Shown: positions 1 through 10,428, numbered from the stretch's first letter. The stretch is DNA of 64,000 nucleotides from an uncultured Bacteroidales bacterium (GCA_945787885.1 CALZJF010000010.1:1-64000), one strand, 5' to 3'. The notes: generated by a model not told the origin, from the letters alone. Numbers and translations are program-made.

Positions 1-95
1 TTTTTGATTTTCGTGAAAGGCGTAGCTTGCTACGCAACGATATGAAACAAAAAAAACTATGGCACGATAGCCACAAATCTATTGCAAGCTAAGAT
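1..95 (+). repeat. Fold-back repeat, subfamily A, degenerate right half (cut by window start)
   Basis: The first 95 bases match the right half of the A elements found intact elsewhere: a central palindrome (CGTAGCTTGCTACG at 21-34), then ATGGCACGATAGCC and TTGCAAGCTAA at the end. The terminal GAACCTACC is lost, so this is a decayed copy, and its left half lies outside the window. Confidence 0.7.
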
Positions 96-122
96 GGTCT
101 TCACACAGAGTACACAGAGCAC

Positions 123-362
123 TTGAGCGGTTTCAGCGAATGGAATCAACTTGAGTATGCCAAGGAATGGGTGCTGCTAGAGGAGAACATGGGCGAGCAG
201 CTGAGTATAGATGAGAGTATGCATGCCAAGGACTTATTCACTTTCCTTTCCAACAAGGAAGGCCATGGAAAGAAGAGTACTCTTATAGCAGCAGTCCGTG
301 GCACGAAAGCCTCGGAAGTTGCTGTGATACTGATGAAAATAGGCCTTTGGGTCAAAATTTGA
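123..362 (+). pseudogene. Transposase fragment, ISAon1/ISL3-like
   Basis: The 79-codon frame starts at TTG and reads WVLLEENMGEQLSIDES, then FLSNKEGHGKKSTLIAAVRG and GTKASEV..LMKI. In ISAon1-type (ISL3-like) Bacteroidetes transposases the LSIDE motif opens the DDE catalytic domain and is followed by a TNKxxHGKKG stretch, so this is a piece of that domain. The similarity stops at about residue 72. The rest of the several-hundred-residue enzyme is absent and no terminal repeats are visible. It is a remnant beside a degenerate A element. The family assignment is from memory. Confidence 0.6.
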
Positions 363-571
363 TACTGCCATCGGAAACAGCAGGCAGCACACAGGCGATG
401 CCGTACAGCGCAGGGCAACGCAACCTATCGCCTACAGCTTTGCAGTCATCACAAAAAATACGATAGAAATACAGAAGAACAAATGTGCTGAGCTGAGGAG
501 ATGCCCTGCCCTGCTCATTTGGCCTAACGAAAACGATGGCGAAAAGCCGACTACAGGACATTTCAAAAAAA

Positions 572-628
572 AACAACGGAGGTTTCACTTCAAAACATCT
601 GATGTCTTGAGGTGAAACCTCCGTTGTT
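572..628. terminator. Long hairpin, probable bidirectional terminator
   Basis: A 22-bp stem with one wobble (AACAACGGAGGTTTCACTTC on the left arm) encloses a 13-nt loop. It has an A-run on the left and T-rich sequence on the right. It lies downstream of the minus-strand gene at 853-1665. The stretch 363-571 holds no gene I can support. Confidence 0.7.
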
Positions 629-659
629 TATCGTTCAGAGAAGCGCAGAAAACGCTTTA

Positions 660-848
660 GGTAGGTTCTATCAATTAGCTTGCGATGTATTTGCGACTAT
701 CGTGCCGCAGGTTTTTGTTTTTCACGAGGGAGCGTAGCGGGCTACGTGACTGAATGAAAGACAAAAACCTACGGTGCGAGAGGCGTGAAGACATCCAAGT
801 AAGACAGAAACACTGCCTTACATGGAAAACTAATTTATAGAACCTACC
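660..848 (-). repeat. Fold-back repeat, subfamily A, copy A1
   Basis: This 189-bp element is bounded by GGTAGGTTCTATCAATTAG and CTAATTTATAGAACCTACC and is inverted relative to the other A copies. It is flanked by TTTA on both sides, as expected of a 4-bp target duplication. The centre holds GGAGCGTAGCGGGCTACG. It begins 4 bases past the stop codon of the secreted-protein gene at 853. Confidence 0.9.
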
Positions 849-852
849 TTTA

Positions 853-1665
853 TCACTTTGAAATCTGCCGCACGGAGCCGTCGGTGTAGCGTACGAGATT
901 GATGCCTGGCTGCATCGTCGTGTGGCGACGTCCATCGAGAGTATAGTAGGCCTCCACTTCAGCTGACTGCGTGCGCAGACCGCTGATGGCATCGGGATTG
1001 GGCTTAGAGAGGCGGACAGACATGGCATAGGCACCATGCAACGAGGCAAACGAGCCCCATGAAGAGAAGTTCTTCGTGGCCAGAATCCAGCAAGAGAAGT
1101 CGGGGTCGGACTCAGTGAATGCCAATGGTTGGAGAGAGCCGCTGACGGTCTGGTCGAAGGCGAAGCCGATACAGCACTTGGTGTATTTGTTTTTGGGCTC
1201 ATCGACTATGATGGGATCAGAGAAAGCCGCCGTGTTCCATTCGCCCTTTTCGTGATAATCGACGGCCGACTTCTTCACTGACTCTATGACTTCTGCATCC
1301 TGGAAATTATCCGGCAGCCCCATGTGATACCAAATGCGAAGGTTATCTAAGCCTTCGGAGGCACCAAGGGCAAAACGGACAGAATCTATCTGATAGCCTA
1401 CCCACTGATCGGGGATATAGATGCCGACGCAGATAGTCTCTGGCGACGACCATCCTCCGAATTTCTGAGGGGTGGGGTCGCGATATGACCACCAGAACGG
1501 CTCATAGTTCTCGCCTGCTTCAGCACGGAAGATGGGGGAGGCATTTGCCGCTGGGGCACATTCTATCCAAGTGAACTCATCGGGCGCGGAGGTTTCCGCA
1601 TTCTGCGCTTGACAAGACAACGCAGTCAGCACGAAGCTTGCCATAAGAAGTAAGAATTTCTGCAT
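853..1665 (-). CDS. Secreted protein with C-terminal sorting-like tail
   Basis: This 270-residue protein has a clear signal peptide (MQKFLLLMASFVLTALSCQA). Residues 70-210 form a beta-rich module (VGYQIDSVRFAL ... NLRIWYHMG ... CIGFAFDQ) that resembles the N-terminal part of the Omp28-like neighbour at 1714-3705. The C-terminus (AYYTLDGRRHTTMQPGINLV..DGSVRQISK) has the form common at the ends of secreted Prevotella proteins, possibly a type IX secretion sorting tail. No catalytic motif is visible. It lies 48 bases upstream of no minus-strand partner but directly after the gene at 1714 in transcriptional order, so the two may be co-transcribed. The function is unknown. Confidence 0.8.
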   Translation of the reverse strand: MQKFLLLMASFVLTALSCQAQNAETSAPDEFTWIECAPAANASPIFRAEAGENYEPFWWSYRDPTPQKFGGWSSPETICVGIYIPDQWVGYQIDSVRFALGASEGLDNLRIWYHMGLPDNFQDAEVIESVKKSAVDYHEKGEWNTAAFSDPIIVDEPKNKYTKCCIGFAFDQTVSGSLQPLAFTESDPDFSCWILATKNFSSWGSFASLHGAYAMSVRLSKPNPDAISGLRTQSAEVEAYYTLDGRRHTTMQPGINLVRYTDGSVRQISK

Positions 1666-1713
1666 AATTGTAGTTTATGTTAGATAATAAGACTAAAAAA
1701 GTTGTAGGCTACC

Positions 1714-3705
1714 TCAGCGCAGGAAGACTTTCTGACAGCGACCGTCGGCAGAACGTACGATGTTCAAGCCTTTCTGCATGGCAGGAATGCGTTGCCCCGT
1801 CAGCGTATAGACGGCGGAGGCTGCGGGAGCGGCGGCGACTGGGGCGACGATGCCATCGGGATTGCTGGGGGCGATGCTGCACTGAGCGGCATTGACAATG
1901 AAACCATTGTTGTCGTTCAGCAGCAGGACAACACACGAGAGTGCCTGCTTATCCTGAATGAGCTTATTGGCAGAGATATCCAATGTGGTTTCATAGTCTA
2001 TCGGCGTCGCTTCGGCAATGGGAGCAGGCACACTGCCCTCGATGCCACGCAGGGGCTCCCAAGCTGCAACGACAACGTGGTCGTAGGAGGTGGTGACGAG
2101 CGAGGGGGCAGCGAGCCATTCTGCCATGTCATCGTCGGGATACGTGCCCGACTTGTCGCCCTGCTGATAGGAATATCCGTTGTACTGCGACCATACACCA
2201 CCATCGCCGTTTGTTCCCGTCATGCCATCTTCAGCAAGGAGGAATGCCAAGCGATAGGGCGAATTTTTGCGGGAGAGAGAGAAGGTGGAGGTGGCCTTGA
2301 CACGGATGGTGGTCATCGCAGCATCGTCCCAAGCCGCAGTGAGCGTCACCTTGCCTTCGCCGGGATAGTCAGTGCGGATTTTCTCCACAAACTTGTCGGC
2401 AGCAAAGTGCATCTGACCATTGGCATCTATACCGCTGTCGCCAAGATAGGGGTCGGAGAGTGCCACACGATTGAAGGCGGCACTGGGCAGACTCTGACCG
2501 TAGAGGCCAATGACCTCGGCATATTCGGGGCAGCGCATGGGGTCGGAAGCAGAGAGATTGGTGTGGCCGGCAAGCGTGATGATGCCATCGCCATACTTCT
2601 GCTTCAGAAGGTTCAGGCCGACTGTGCCGCGCGGACACCAGCTGCAGGAAGTGGAGGTGAACTCTTCGACAACGGGGGTGGAGGGATAGAGCTTCTCGGG
2701 CTCTATGACAAGGATATTGCCCTCTGCCTGCGGATAGAGCGATTCATTCTTCCGCCCATCGACCTTGGTGACTTCGAGAGCCAAGATGTGTTCGCCTATC
2801 TCATTGAAACTCAGTGTGCGGCTAATGGTGCAGGAGCCATCGACGGGGAGCGAGCCGCCCAAGCTGACGTTTTCCTCTGCATCGCGCTGGCCATCGATGG
2901 TGATGGCGAGGTCTAACGAACTGATGGGCACGGAACTTTTGTTGGTGACGGTCCAAGCATAGCTGAATGTTTCGCCCTTGCGGTAGTTGCGCTCATCCTG
3001 TGCCTTCACGGTAGCATCGGTGACGACGAGGTCGCTCAGTTCCATATAAACGGAGGTGGTAAGGTTGCCAATGCCAAGGGGCGAGAGGTTTCGCCATGAG
3101 GAAGTGCCGTCGGCCTCCTGGAGCTGGAGATAGCAGCCGCCCTCCTCGCTGGCACCCCAAAGGAAGAACGCATCTTCTTCGGATTCCACTTCAAACTCAT
3201 AGCCCACATAGCAGCCGCCTTTCGGCACGACGTAGGGCTCCTTGAGCGTGATGGTGTAGAACTGGAAATAGACACCGTTGGTGCGTGCCGTAGCATATTT
3301 CGTCACGTTTTCAGCCTGCGCCGAAGAGGCGGGAATGTCGTATTCCACCTCACCACTCGCCGAAGTATGCGTCTTGACGGGAGAGAGCCAGAGGCGGATA
3401 TAGTCGTCGGCATATTTCACCTTGGGAGGTGCCAATGCTATCTTGACCTTCGTGATGGTGCATCCTGCAAACTTGGAGGGGATGATTGAGCAGAGATTGT
3501 ATTTCTTCTGGGCGGAGTAGGCTTTGAGCGACTCATCGTACGTGGAAAGCTTCGGGAAACTCAGCGTGAGCCCATTGCCGGAATTGTCGATGGCATAGTT
3601 CCACCAAATGTAGCCCTCATCGGCGGAACGCTGCGGGGGGACCACCTGCGCTAAGGCAGCGAGGGAACCGAAGAAACAGAGAAGGGTTAGCCAGAGATGT
3701 TTCAT
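1714..3705 (-). CDS. Omp28-related secreted protein with thioredoxin-like CxxC domain
   Basis: The start is placed at MKHLWLTLL because it opens a good signal peptide; the open frame runs 15 codons further and would overlap folE. The protein is 663 residues. An N-terminal beta module (about 40-220) is followed by a beta-sandwich, then VVEEFTSTSCSWCPRG with Cys354 and Cys357. This is the Omp28 family signature, a thioredoxin-like fold seen in Porphyromonas Omp28 and relatives. The C-terminus (AVYTLTGQRIPAMQKGLNIV) is sorting-tail-like. It probably sits on the cell surface or is secreted. Whether the CxxC is redox active is not known. Confidence 0.75.
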   Translation of the reverse strand: MKHLWLTLLCFFGSLAALAQVVPPQRSADEGYIWWNYAIDNSGNGLTLSFPKLSTYDESLKAYSAQKKYNLCSIIPSKFAGCTITKVKIALAPPKVKYADDYIRLWLSPVKTHTSASGEVEYDIPASSAQAENVTKYATARTNGVYFQFYTITLKEPYVVPKGGCYVGYEFEVESEEDAFFLWGASEEGGCYLQLQEADGTSSWRNLSPLGIGNLTTSVYMELSDLVVTDATVKAQDERNYRKGETFSYAWTVTNKSSVPISSLDLAITIDGQRDAEENVSLGGSLPVDGSCTISRTLSFNEIGEHILALEVTKVDGRKNESLYPQAEGNILVIEPEKLYPSTPVVEEFTSTSCSWCPRGTVGLNLLKQKYGDGIITLAGHTNLSASDPMRCPEYAEVIGLYGQSLPSAAFNRVALSDPYLGDSGIDANGQMHFAADKFVEKIRTDYPGEGKVTLTAAWDDAAMTTIRVKATSTFSLSRKNSPYRLAFLLAEDGMTGTNGDGGVWSQYNGYSYQQGDKSGTYPDDDMAEWLAAPSLVTTSYDHVVVAAWEPLRGIEGSVPAPIAEATPIDYETTLDISANKLIQDKQALSCVVLLLNDNNGFIVNAAQCSIAPSNPDGIVAPVAAAPAASAVYTLTGQRIPAMQKGLNIVRSADGRCQKVFLR

Positions 3706-3743
3706 AGAAGTAGGGATTAAGGGATAAAAAAATAAGAAAAACG

Positions 3744-4322
3744 TCAGCACTTATGTATTAGTTGCAGAAACTCTTCGCGCGTCTTCGCCTGCTGGAAGGC
3801 ACCAGAGAATGCGGAGGTGGTGGTGATGCTATGCTGTTTTTCTACACCTCGCATTTGCATGCACATGTGTTCTGCCTCGATGACGACCATGACGCCTTGC
3901 GGCTGCAGGGCGGTCTCAATGGCTTCCTTGATTTGCATAGTCAGACGCTCCTGCACTTGTAACCGATGGCTGAGAATATCTACGACGCGCGGAATTTTGG
4001 AAAGTCCGCAGATGACACCGTTAGGGATGTATGCCACATGCGCCTTACCATAGAAAGGAAGAAGATGATGCTCGCAAAGACTATATACCTGAATGTCCTT
4101 GACGATGACCATCTGATTATAGTCTTCATTGAATCTTGCAGAGCAAAGCGTGGCAATAGGGTCTTGCGCATAGCCTCGTGTAAGATCGCACATGGCTTTT
4201 GCTACACGCATGGGGGTTTTGAGGAGACCTTCGCGCTCAGGGTCTTCATTCATCAGGCGCAAAAGAGCTTCGACGTGAGGCATCATGGCCTCTATGCGGG
4301 CATCATTTTCAGATGTACTCAT
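3744..4322 (-). CDS. folE: GTP cyclohydrolase I
   Basis: This 192-residue cytoplasmic enzyme converts GTP to dihydroneopterin triphosphate, the first step of folate and pterin synthesis. Visible motifs are [10 protein letters not shown] (81-90) with zinc ligand Cys83 and catalytic His residues, [20 protein letters not shown] (106-125), and [10 protein letters not shown] with the second zinc Cys154. Length is typical of bacterial FolE. It sits downstream of the SPOR-domain gene and tpiA on the same strand, an order I recall from Bacteroides genomes. Confidence 0.96.
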   Translation of the reverse strand: MSTSENDARIEAMMPHVEALLRLMNEDPEREGLLKTPMRVAKAMCDLTRGYAQDPIATLCSARFNEDYNQMVIVKDIQVYSLCEHHLLPFYGKAHVAYIPNGVICGLSKIPRVVDILSHRLQVQERLTMQIKEAIETALQPQGVMVVIEAEHMCMQMRGVEKQHSITTTSAFSGAFQQAKTREEFLQLIHKC

Positions 4323-4385
4323 ACTATATTATATATATATGTGTATTCCTCGCACAATTGACAAGGAAAAGCTGTTTCAAATGAT

Positions 4386-4940
4386 TTATTCTGCCAGCAA
4401 CACCGTGTCAGAGACGATGCTGGCTTCGGGAGAAACCCGTTTTTGGAGAATCAGCTGCAGATAACGCTCAGCAGCCTCGCGTGTGGGGAAATCGCCGACG
4501 CGACAAATCCAGCGTGGCGACTTGAAATGGCAATAGACGGAGAGCTCTGGGAAGAGGCTTCGTACGCGTTTTTCCATCTCTTTGGCCTGACGTTTAGCAG
4601 TACTATTGCCTGTGCCTGAAAAGACCTGAATGCGGAAGCCCTGTGCTTTATAGCGTCGGCGCATGCCAGTGTATTTCGTTCCTGAAGAGTCTTCGGAACT
4701 CTTGCTGACGCGGCGAGCCGCATGTGACGCTCCTGAAGATTCCTGCTTGGCAGATGGCGCAGCCTGCTTGGGCGGTTCGGGGACATTGTCCAAGAGGCGG
4801 GCTATCTCTTCATCCTGTATTAAGACAACGACGCCCTGACCACTGCGCTTCTCCTGAAGATGCTCGGAAAAACGCGGTGCTGACTGCGCCAAGAGCAGTG
4901 CGGAAATCATGGAAAAGAAGAAAACTAAAAGACTACGCAT
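4386..4940 (-). CDS. SPOR-domain periplasmic protein
   Basis: This 184-residue protein has an N-terminal signal peptide (MRSLLVFFFSMISALLLAQS). A low-complexity Ser/Ala/Lys linker (55-95) precedes a C-terminal SPOR domain (about 100-180: FRIQVFSGTGNSTAKRQA ... RVGDFPTREAAERYL). SPOR domains bind denuded peptidoglycan at the septum, so a cell-envelope role is inferred. It lies between folE and tpiA, 63 bases upstream of folE. Confidence 0.88.
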   Translation of the reverse strand: MRSLLVFFFSMISALLLAQSAPRFSEHLQEKRSGQGVVVLIQDEEIARLLDNVPEPPKQAAPSAKQESSGASHAARRVSKSSEDSSGTKYTGMRRRYKAQGFRIQVFSGTGNSTAKRQAKEMEKRVRSLFPELSVYCHFKSPRWICRVGDFPTREAAERYLQLILQKRVSPEASIVSDTVLLAE

Positions 4941-4964
4941 AGAAGACTGTCAGGAAATGGGGAT

Positions 4965-4978
4965 GTTCTATCAATTAG
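4965..4978 (+). repeat. Isolated 14-base match to the A-element terminus
   Basis: GTTCTATCAATTAG is identical to the end of copy A1. It lies between the SPOR gene and tpiA with no recognisable remainder of an element. It may be a relic end or a chance match. Confidence 0.3.
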
Positions 4979-5135
4979 GAACTTTCTCAAGATGCAGAAA
5001 TAAAGAGAGGGGGAATCAAACAATATCATTAACGCTCCCCAACAAAATAAAATGGGGAAAGAGTGCGCAGAGTTTTCTGTATTGAAACAAATTCCTTTTG
5101 CACCCTTTATCCCCTTGTACATTCAGCGTGGAATG

Positions 5136-5894
5136 TTACTTCCAAGCGTCGATGATGGCCTTGAAGTCAGCAGCCTTGAGCGAAGCGCCACCGATGAGAC
5201 CACCGTCGATATCAGGCTTCCCGAAAAGCTCAGGTGCATTGCTGCCCTTGCAAGAACCACCATAGAGGATGCTGGTCTCGTCGGCTACTTCCTGACCATA
5301 GACTTCAGCTACGCAAGAGCGAATGAAGGCATGGATTTCCTCAGCCTGCTCTGCGGTAGCGGTCTTGCCCGTGCCGATAGCCCAGATGGGTTCGTAGGCG
5401 ATGACGACATTCTTCCACTGCTCAGCGGTGAGGTGGAATACGCTTCCGGCGAGCTCAGCCTTGCAAACGGCCTCCTGCTCATTGTTCTCGCGCTGCTCAA
5501 GGCTTTCGCCGATGCAGAAAATGACCTTCAGACCGTTAGCCAAAGCAAGGTCAACCTTCTCCTTCAGCATTTCAGGAGTCTCAGCGTAGTACTCACGACG
5601 CTCGCTGTGGCCGAGGATGACATATTCTGCCCCCGTGCTCTTCACCATCTCAGCAGAAACTTCGCCGGTGTAAGCACCCTTCTCGTGGTTAGCGCAGTTC
5701 TCTGCAGAAACAGCGATGCAGCTGTCCTTGAGAAGTTCGCTGACGGTGGCGAGATGGATAAACGGCGTACCGATGATGACATCGCAGTTAGGAGCCTCAG
5801 CAGCGAGGATTTCCTTAAGTTCAGTAGCGAGAGCTACGCCTTCCTGCAGGTTCTTGTTCATTTTCCAGTTACCTGCTACAATGTGCTTTCTCAT
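5136..5894 (-). CDS. tpiA: Triosephosphate isomerase
   Basis: Interconverts dihydroxyacetone phosphate and glyceraldehyde 3-phosphate in glycolysis. The start is [13 protein letters not shown] at 5894; the open frame continues 89 codons upstream into the DoxX-like gene, but that stretch is only a shadow. The 252-residue product shows Asn9 and Lys11, the catalytic His96 in ILGHSERR, and Glu168 in [13 protein letters not shown], plus the phosphate-binding [11 protein letters not shown] near the end. An 80-base gap separates it from the upstream gene. Confidence 0.97.
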   Translation of the reverse strand: MRKHIVAGNWKMNKNLQEGVALATELKEILAAEAPNCDVIIGTPFIHLATVSELLKDSCIAVSAENCANHEKGAYTGEVSAEMVKSTGAEYVILGHSERREYYAETPEMLKEKVDLALANGLKVIFCIGESLEQRENNEQEAVCKAELAGSVFHLTAEQWKNVVIAYEPIWAIGTGKTATAEQAEEIHAFIRSCVAEVYGQEVADETSILYGGSCKGSNAPELFGKPDIDGGLIGGASLKAADFKAIIDAWK

Positions 5895-5974
5895 GTCTTT
5901 AATGAAGTTTAATGTTTTGTTTGTATAGGGTTTATAATAAATGTGCGTTGAATGAGGGAAGGAGCAGGAAATGA

Positions 5975-7318
5975 TTATTCTCCGTGCTTTTCGCCAATAT
6001 CGCCGTTCTGTTCTGCTACGCCTCGCCGTCGATAGAGGCGTACGCGGCGTAGTCGCTGATAATAGCGATTGCCAGCCCACAGACGATCTGCAAGAATGAC
6101 GAGGAAAATGATGCCGATATAGATGCTGGTGAGCAATACGTACATGCGGTCTAAGCTCCACGTCTGGGCATCGTGGGCAGCAGCATCGAGGGCTTGCATG
6201 GAAAGTTCCTCAAAGTTGGGCATACCGTGATGCCCCCACTTCTTTACGATGCGGCCATCGTGGAGGAGCATCAGTCCGGGATTGCTGCGCACCATTGCCT
6301 TCAAGGTTTCGCTGGATGCCGTGACGAAGGGATAGGCAGCCCCGGTGCGGTCAGACCATTGCCGGCGTTCGGCATCGTCCATTGCCGTGGCGCAGAGCAA
6401 CGTCAGTCCCTTGTCAGAAGCAAAGTCGCAGACATCATTAAGCTGGTCGCTACATCCTGCGTCTGCCATAGAAAATTCGGGGATGAGCAGGAGGAATGTA
6501 TAGCCTTCTTGCGAAAGAATCTCCTCGCCCTTCTCAAAGCCTTCGGCATCTGTAAGCGAGAAATCGCTGATGGTGGGAGCAGCCACCTCAATGCTTTTGG
6601 CAGTGACGAAAGTCCATGTGGAATCAGGCAAAGGCTCATCATCGCCGAATGCCCGTTCTTCTGCCCCACGCCGATAGACATATTGCGTGCGGTAATCGCC
6701 ATAGAGCGCAGAACGAAGGTCAGTGCCGACGGCATAACCCGTGAAATCCACCAGCGGAAGATTCCACAGGCTATAGACACTAAGACCGAGAATATAGATG
6801 AAGGAGGCAGTGGTAGCCACCCATTCATTACTGCGCGACAAAAGCCGCACCATGAATTTCCGTCCGAACGCCAAGGCGAGAGCCATGCTGAGCAGGACGA
6901 TGTTCTTGAGAAACGTCTGTCCGTTCGTCAGTGCCAAGGCATCGCCAAAGCATCCGCAGTCAGGGACAGGATTTTCCCAATACACCCATGCCGTCAGGGC
7001 AGTCATGAAAGTCATGACGACAGGTCCCACATGACGGAGCATCTGCTGATGTATTCCCAACACATAGTACAATCCCACCAAGAACTCCACGAGTGCTATC
7101 AGCACGACGAGGATATCGAGAGCGGCACTGCCTGCCATCAGATTTACGCCAAAGACGGAGGCATCCACCCCCATAGCGCGGATATAAGCCTCCAGCTTGT
7201 GCTCCATGCCCAAAGGGTCGGCAGCCTTGACAAAGCCTGAGAACAGAAAGGTGGCACCTATCGTCCATTGTCCCAGCAGAGCGAGAATATGATAGAAAAT
7301 ACGTCGGAGGTCTGGCAT
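5975..7318 (-). CDS. DoxX-family membrane protein with C-terminal thioredoxin-like domain (BT_3928 type)
   Basis: This 447-residue inner-membrane protein starts with a DoxX-like four-helix unit (residues 1-150: [20 protein letters not shown], then [19 protein letters not shown]). A further membrane segment at about 170 and a soluble region (about 235-390, [14 protein letters not shown]...) with a thioredoxin-like look but no CxxC pair follow, and a last helix lies near 400. The PDCGCFG motif is typical of this family beside tpiA in Bacteroidales. DoxX proteins are linked to quinone or thiol redox, but the exact role is unknown. Confidence 0.8.
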   Translation of the reverse strand: MPDLRRIFYHILALLGQWTIGATFLFSGFVKAADPLGMEHKLEAYIRAMGVDASVFGVNLMAGSAALDILVVLIALVEFLVGLYYVLGIHQQMLRHVGPVVMTFMTALTAWVYWENPVPDCGCFGDALALTNGQTFLKNIVLLSMALALAFGRKFMVRLLSRSNEWVATTASFIYILGLSVYSLWNLPLVDFTGYAVGTDLRSALYGDYRTQYVYRRGAEERAFGDDEPLPDSTWTFVTAKSIEVAAPTISDFSLTDAEGFEKGEEILSQEGYTFLLLIPEFSMADAGCSDQLNDVCDFASDKGLTLLCATAMDDAERRQWSDRTGAAYPFVTASSETLKAMVRSNPGLMLLHDGRIVKKWGHHGMPNFEELSMQALDAAAHDAQTWSLDRMYVLLTSIYIGIIFLVILADRLWAGNRYYQRLRRVRLYRRRGVAEQNGDIGEKHGE

Positions 7319-7363
7319 AGGATGTGGATAGGGAAGGGAAGAATATAGTTCGGGGAGAAAAGA

Positions 7364-7924
7364 CTATGCTTGCTGCGGAGCTTCTATCACCAATTTAATG
7401 AGGGCGAAGACGGCATAGTTGAGCATATCCATATAATTCGCTGCCACCCCCTCGCTGACGAGCGTCTTTCCGCCGAGGTCCTCTATCTGCTTCGTTCGGA
7501 AGACCTTCATGAGAATGAGGTCGGCATACGAACTGACACGCATGGCACGCCAAGCCTCATCGTAGTCATGGTTTTTCCGAAGCATAAGCGCGAGTGCCTC
7601 AGCGGCGTGCTTGTCGTACAACTCGGCGGCACGGGCATCGCGCAGGTCAGACTCGTCGGTGCCATCGGAGACTCCGAGCTCCAACTGTATGAGCGCCATG
7701 ACGGCATAGTTGATAATGCCGATAAATTCCGGCACGATGCCTTCATCCACCTGAGCATTTCCCTTCATCTGCAGGGTGCGGATGCGGTTCGCCTTGATAT
7801 ATATCTGATCGGTCAGGCTTGTGGGGCGCAATATTCGCCACGCCGTGCCATAATCGTGCATCTTTTTTACAAAGGTCTCACGACAGATGGCCATGACCCT
7901 CTCAAATTCTTCTTGCGTCGTCAT
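7364..7924 (-). CDS. DUF1599 domain protein
   Basis: The start chosen is MTTQEEFERVMAICRETF (7924, 186 residues), which matches the usual beginning of the family. An alternative Met at 7966 is possible, and the longest frame would overlap proS. Two related halves are visible: FVKKMHDYGTAWRILRPTSL (about 15-34) and MLRKNHDYDEAWRAMRVSSY (about 105-124), so the protein is an internal duplication of a HDYG/DxAWR unit. The fold is thought to be related to all-alpha nucleotide pyrophosphohydrolases. The substrate is unknown. It lies between proS and the DoxX-like gene on the same strand. Confidence 0.8.
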   Translation of the reverse strand: MTTQEEFERVMAICRETFVKKMHDYGTAWRILRPTSLTDQIYIKANRIRTLQMKGNAQVDEGIVPEFIGIINYAVMALIQLELGVSDGTDESDLRDARAAELYDKHAAEALALMLRKNHDYDEAWRAMRVSSYADLILMKVFRTKQIEDLGGKTLVSEGVAANYMDMLNYAVFALIKLVIEAPQQA

Positions 7925-8000
7925 CGCCACGGCGGATGGAGATGGCGTAAAATTTTTCGTCGTCATACGGTCAGGGCATTGGAGAGAAGGGCAGACGAGA

Positions 8001-9482
8001 TTAGTAGCTGCGAGCAATGACGACGCGTGCAACGGCGGGCTTGCCTGACACCATATCCACGCCGAGATTTTCCTGGCTCACACCGTAAGGCACGCAGCGA
8101 ATCGTCGCCTGCGTCTCAGCCTTAATCTGTGCCTCCGTCTCGGCAGTACCATCCCACGGGCAGAGGAAGAAGCCGCCATCCTTGATGCGCTCCTTGAACT
8201 CCTCGTAGTTGTCACACTCGAAGATGTTGGCATCGAGCCGGGCCTTGGCCTTTTCGTAGATAGCCGTCTGCATTTCTTCGAGCAGCGCAGCGATATGGTC
8301 TTCGATGCCTTCGAAGGGGAGCGTCTCCTTCTCCAGTGTGTCGCGGCGCATGACTTCGCAGGTGCCGGCTTCAAGGTCGCGGCCACCGACTACTACACGC
8401 ACGGGAACACCCTTGAGCTCATAGTCAGCAAATTTGAAGCCAGGACGCTTGTTGTCAGCATTGTCATACTTCACGCGGATGCCGCGCTGTGCGAGGCGTT
8501 CTGCCAAGCCACCGAGGACGGCATCAAACTTATCCAGCTCGGGCCCCTTGAAAATGGGCACGATGACCACCTGAATGGGGGCAACATGAGGCGGCAACAC
8601 GAGGCCATTGTCATCACTGTGGGTCATGATGAGGGCTCCCATCAGGCGCGTTGATACGCCCCAGCTCGTAGCCCAGGCATATTCTTCCTTGTTCTCCTTG
8701 TTGACGAACTTCACATCGAACGCCTTTCCGAAGTTTTGTCCGAGGAAGTGGCTCGTTCCGCTCTGCAGTGCCTTGCCGTCTTGCATCATTGCCTCGATGG
8801 TATAGGTGTCGAGGGCTCCGGCGAAACGCTCCGTCTCGCTCTTCACACCGCGAACGACGGGAATGGCAAGGATGTCGCGGGCAAAGTCGGCATAGACATC
8901 GAGCATCATGCGCGCACGCTCTTCAGCCTCCTCACGCGTGGCATGGGCGGTATGGCCTTCCTGCCAGAGGAACTCTGACGTGCGGAGGAAGAGGCGCGTG
9001 CGCATCTCCCAACGCATGACGTTGCACCACTGGTTGCAGAGCACGGGGAGGTCGCGCCAGGAGTGAATCCAATTCTTATAGGTGTTCCAGATGATAGTCT
9101 CAGACGTAGGACGAATGATGAGCTCTTCTTCCAGACGCGCTGCCGGATCTACCACGACGCCGGTATGCTCCTCATTGGTTTTCAAGCGATAGTGTGTGAC
9201 GACGGCACACTCTTTCGCGAAGCCCTCCACATGTTCTGCCTCGCGTGAGAGATAGCTCTTGGGGATGAGGAGGGGGAAATAGGCATTCTGCACGCCCGTC
9301 TTTTTGAAACGGAGGTCGAGTTCGTGCTGAAGGGTTTCCCAGATGGCGTAGCCATAAGGTTTGATGACCATACAGCCTCGCACATCAGATTGCTCGGCGA
9401 GGTCTGCCTTTACAACAAGTTCGTTGTACCAACGCGAATAATCGACGCTGCGCTTAGTAAGATCTTTTAGTTCTTTTGCCAT
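8001..9482 (-). CDS. proS: Proline-tRNA ligase (eukaryote/archaeal type)
   Basis: The 493-residue class II aminoacyl-tRNA synthetase charges tRNA-Pro. It begins [20 protein letters not shown] and carries class II motif 2 ([27 protein letters not shown]) and a motif 3-like [20 protein letters not shown]. An anticodon-binding domain (about 280-390) is followed by the extra zinc-type C-terminal domain that ends in RSY. It lacks the editing insertion of the E. coli-type enzyme, as is normal for Bacteroides-type ProRS. Length and ends match the family. Confidence 0.96.
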   Translation of the reverse strand: MAKELKDLTKRSVDYSRWYNELVVKADLAEQSDVRGCMVIKPYGYAIWETLQHELDLRFKKTGVQNAYFPLLIPKSYLSREAEHVEGFAKECAVVTHYRLKTNEEHTGVVVDPAARLEEELIIRPTSETIIWNTYKNWIHSWRDLPVLCNQWCNVMRWEMRTRLFLRTSEFLWQEGHTAHATREEAEERARMMLDVYADFARDILAIPVVRGVKSETERFAGALDTYTIEAMMQDGKALQSGTSHFLGQNFGKAFDVKFVNKENKEEYAWATSWGVSTRLMGALIMTHSDDNGLVLPPHVAPIQVVIVPIFKGPELDKFDAVLGGLAERLAQRGIRVKYDNADNKRPGFKFADYELKGVPVRVVVGGRDLEAGTCEVMRRDTLEKETLPFEGIEDHIAALLEEMQTAIYEKAKARLDANIFECDNYEEFKERIKDGGFFLCPWDGTAETEAQIKAETQATIRCVPYGVSQENLGVDMVSGKPAVARVVIARSY

Positions 9483-9585
9483 ATATCGTTTGATGCAAAT
9501 ATTTTTTTACGGAGGGCCACTCAGTTTTTGCTGCTGAAGCAGCTGCTCCGCCTGTTCTATCTGTTGTATGTGGATTGCGGGCCAC

Positions 9586-9606
9586 TCCCTATATATATAT
9601 ATAGGA
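9586..9606. repeat. Short (TA)n tract
   Basis: CCTATATATATATATAGG is a perfect AT-rich palindrome in the pgeF-proS gap. A similar TATATATATATAGGAG tract occurs near 25163-25178. The rest of 9483-9657 holds no gene. Confidence 0.5.
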
Positions 9607-9657
9607 GTATGACACCTGCAAATAGGAGTACGCCGCTCCCGTCCCCAACGGTTCTCC

Positions 9658-10428
9658 CTATTGGAGAAGTATGCCCGTGAAGATGCGGCCCGAGCGAATG
9701 CCGAGGCGGCGTGCGGAGAAGAATCGCCGGCTGTCAGCGTAAGTGTCAATGCCTGCCGTCCGAATCTGCTTCAACGGCACGCCCTCGCGCTCCAACTGTA
9801 TGGAGCAGACTGCGGGAAGGTCGATGTGGGGCTTGCGCCAGTTTCTCGACAATATGCAGGGCGGGAAACCCGCATCGAGGAAGGCATCCACCACCTCTTC
9901 TCCGACTTCAAAACTCTCCAAGGCTATGCCCGGCCCTATGACGGCCCGCATCTCCGCGGGGTCAGCTCCCAGCTGACGCATGGCGCGCACCGTCTTTCCC
10001 ACTATCTCCTGAACGGCTCCACGCCATCCGGCATGCACGGCAGCTACGATGCCCTGCCGCACGTCGGCAATCAAGACGGGGATGCAGTCGGCCGTGGAGA
10101 CACCGATGCAGATGCCCCGCAGATTCGTCACGAGGGCATCACAATCGTCCAAGGCATCGGGGCGGAAAGGCGGGAAGAATTCGAGAAACGGAGCATCAAT
10201 GGTGACCACACGGTCTGAATGCACCTGCCTCGGAAGCAGCAAAGCCGTGTCCGCAATGCCGAGCTCGCTGCACAGCTGCGCCCTACACGCTGCCACGTGC
10301 GAAGCCTCGTCGCCACAGTAATGCGTGATGTTGAACGAGGAATAGCCATCGCCGTCCACCACCCTGCCGCGCAGCGTGGAGAAGGCACGCACGCCCTTGC
10401 CCAAATCGTACTCCAGAAGCTCCATCAT
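9658..10428 (-). CDS. pgeF: Peptidoglycan editing factor / laccase-domain protein
   Basis: The 256-residue YfiH/DUF152 protein has the signature residues of the family: LPRQVHSDRVV, VSTADCIPVLI and AAVHAGWRGAVQEIVGKTV, with a zinc site made by the two His and the Cys. In E. coli the homologue removes wrongly incorporated L-Ser from peptidoglycan precursors; others have purine nucleoside phosphorylase-like activity. Its ATG overlaps the obg stop (ATGA at 10425-10428), which indicates translational coupling. A second Met is the next codon. Confidence 0.92.
   Translation of the reverse strand: MMELLEYDLGKGVRAFSTLRGRVVDGDGYSSFNITHYCGDEASHVAACRAQLCSELGIADTALLLPRQVHSDRVVTIDAPFLEFFPPFRPDALDDCDALVTNLRGICIGVSTADCIPVLIADVRQGIVAAVHAGWRGAVQEIVGKTVRAMRQLGADPAEMRAVIGPGIALESFEVGEEVVDAFLDAGFPPCILSRNWRKPHIDLPAVCSIQLEREGVPLKQIRTAGIDTYADSRRFFSARRLGIRSGRIFTGILLQ

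Noticed and set aside
1792..2916. 374-codon plus-strand frame opposite the Omp28-like gene
   Set aside because: The peptide has no signal or motif, and the minus-strand gene has a signal peptide and CxxC motif.
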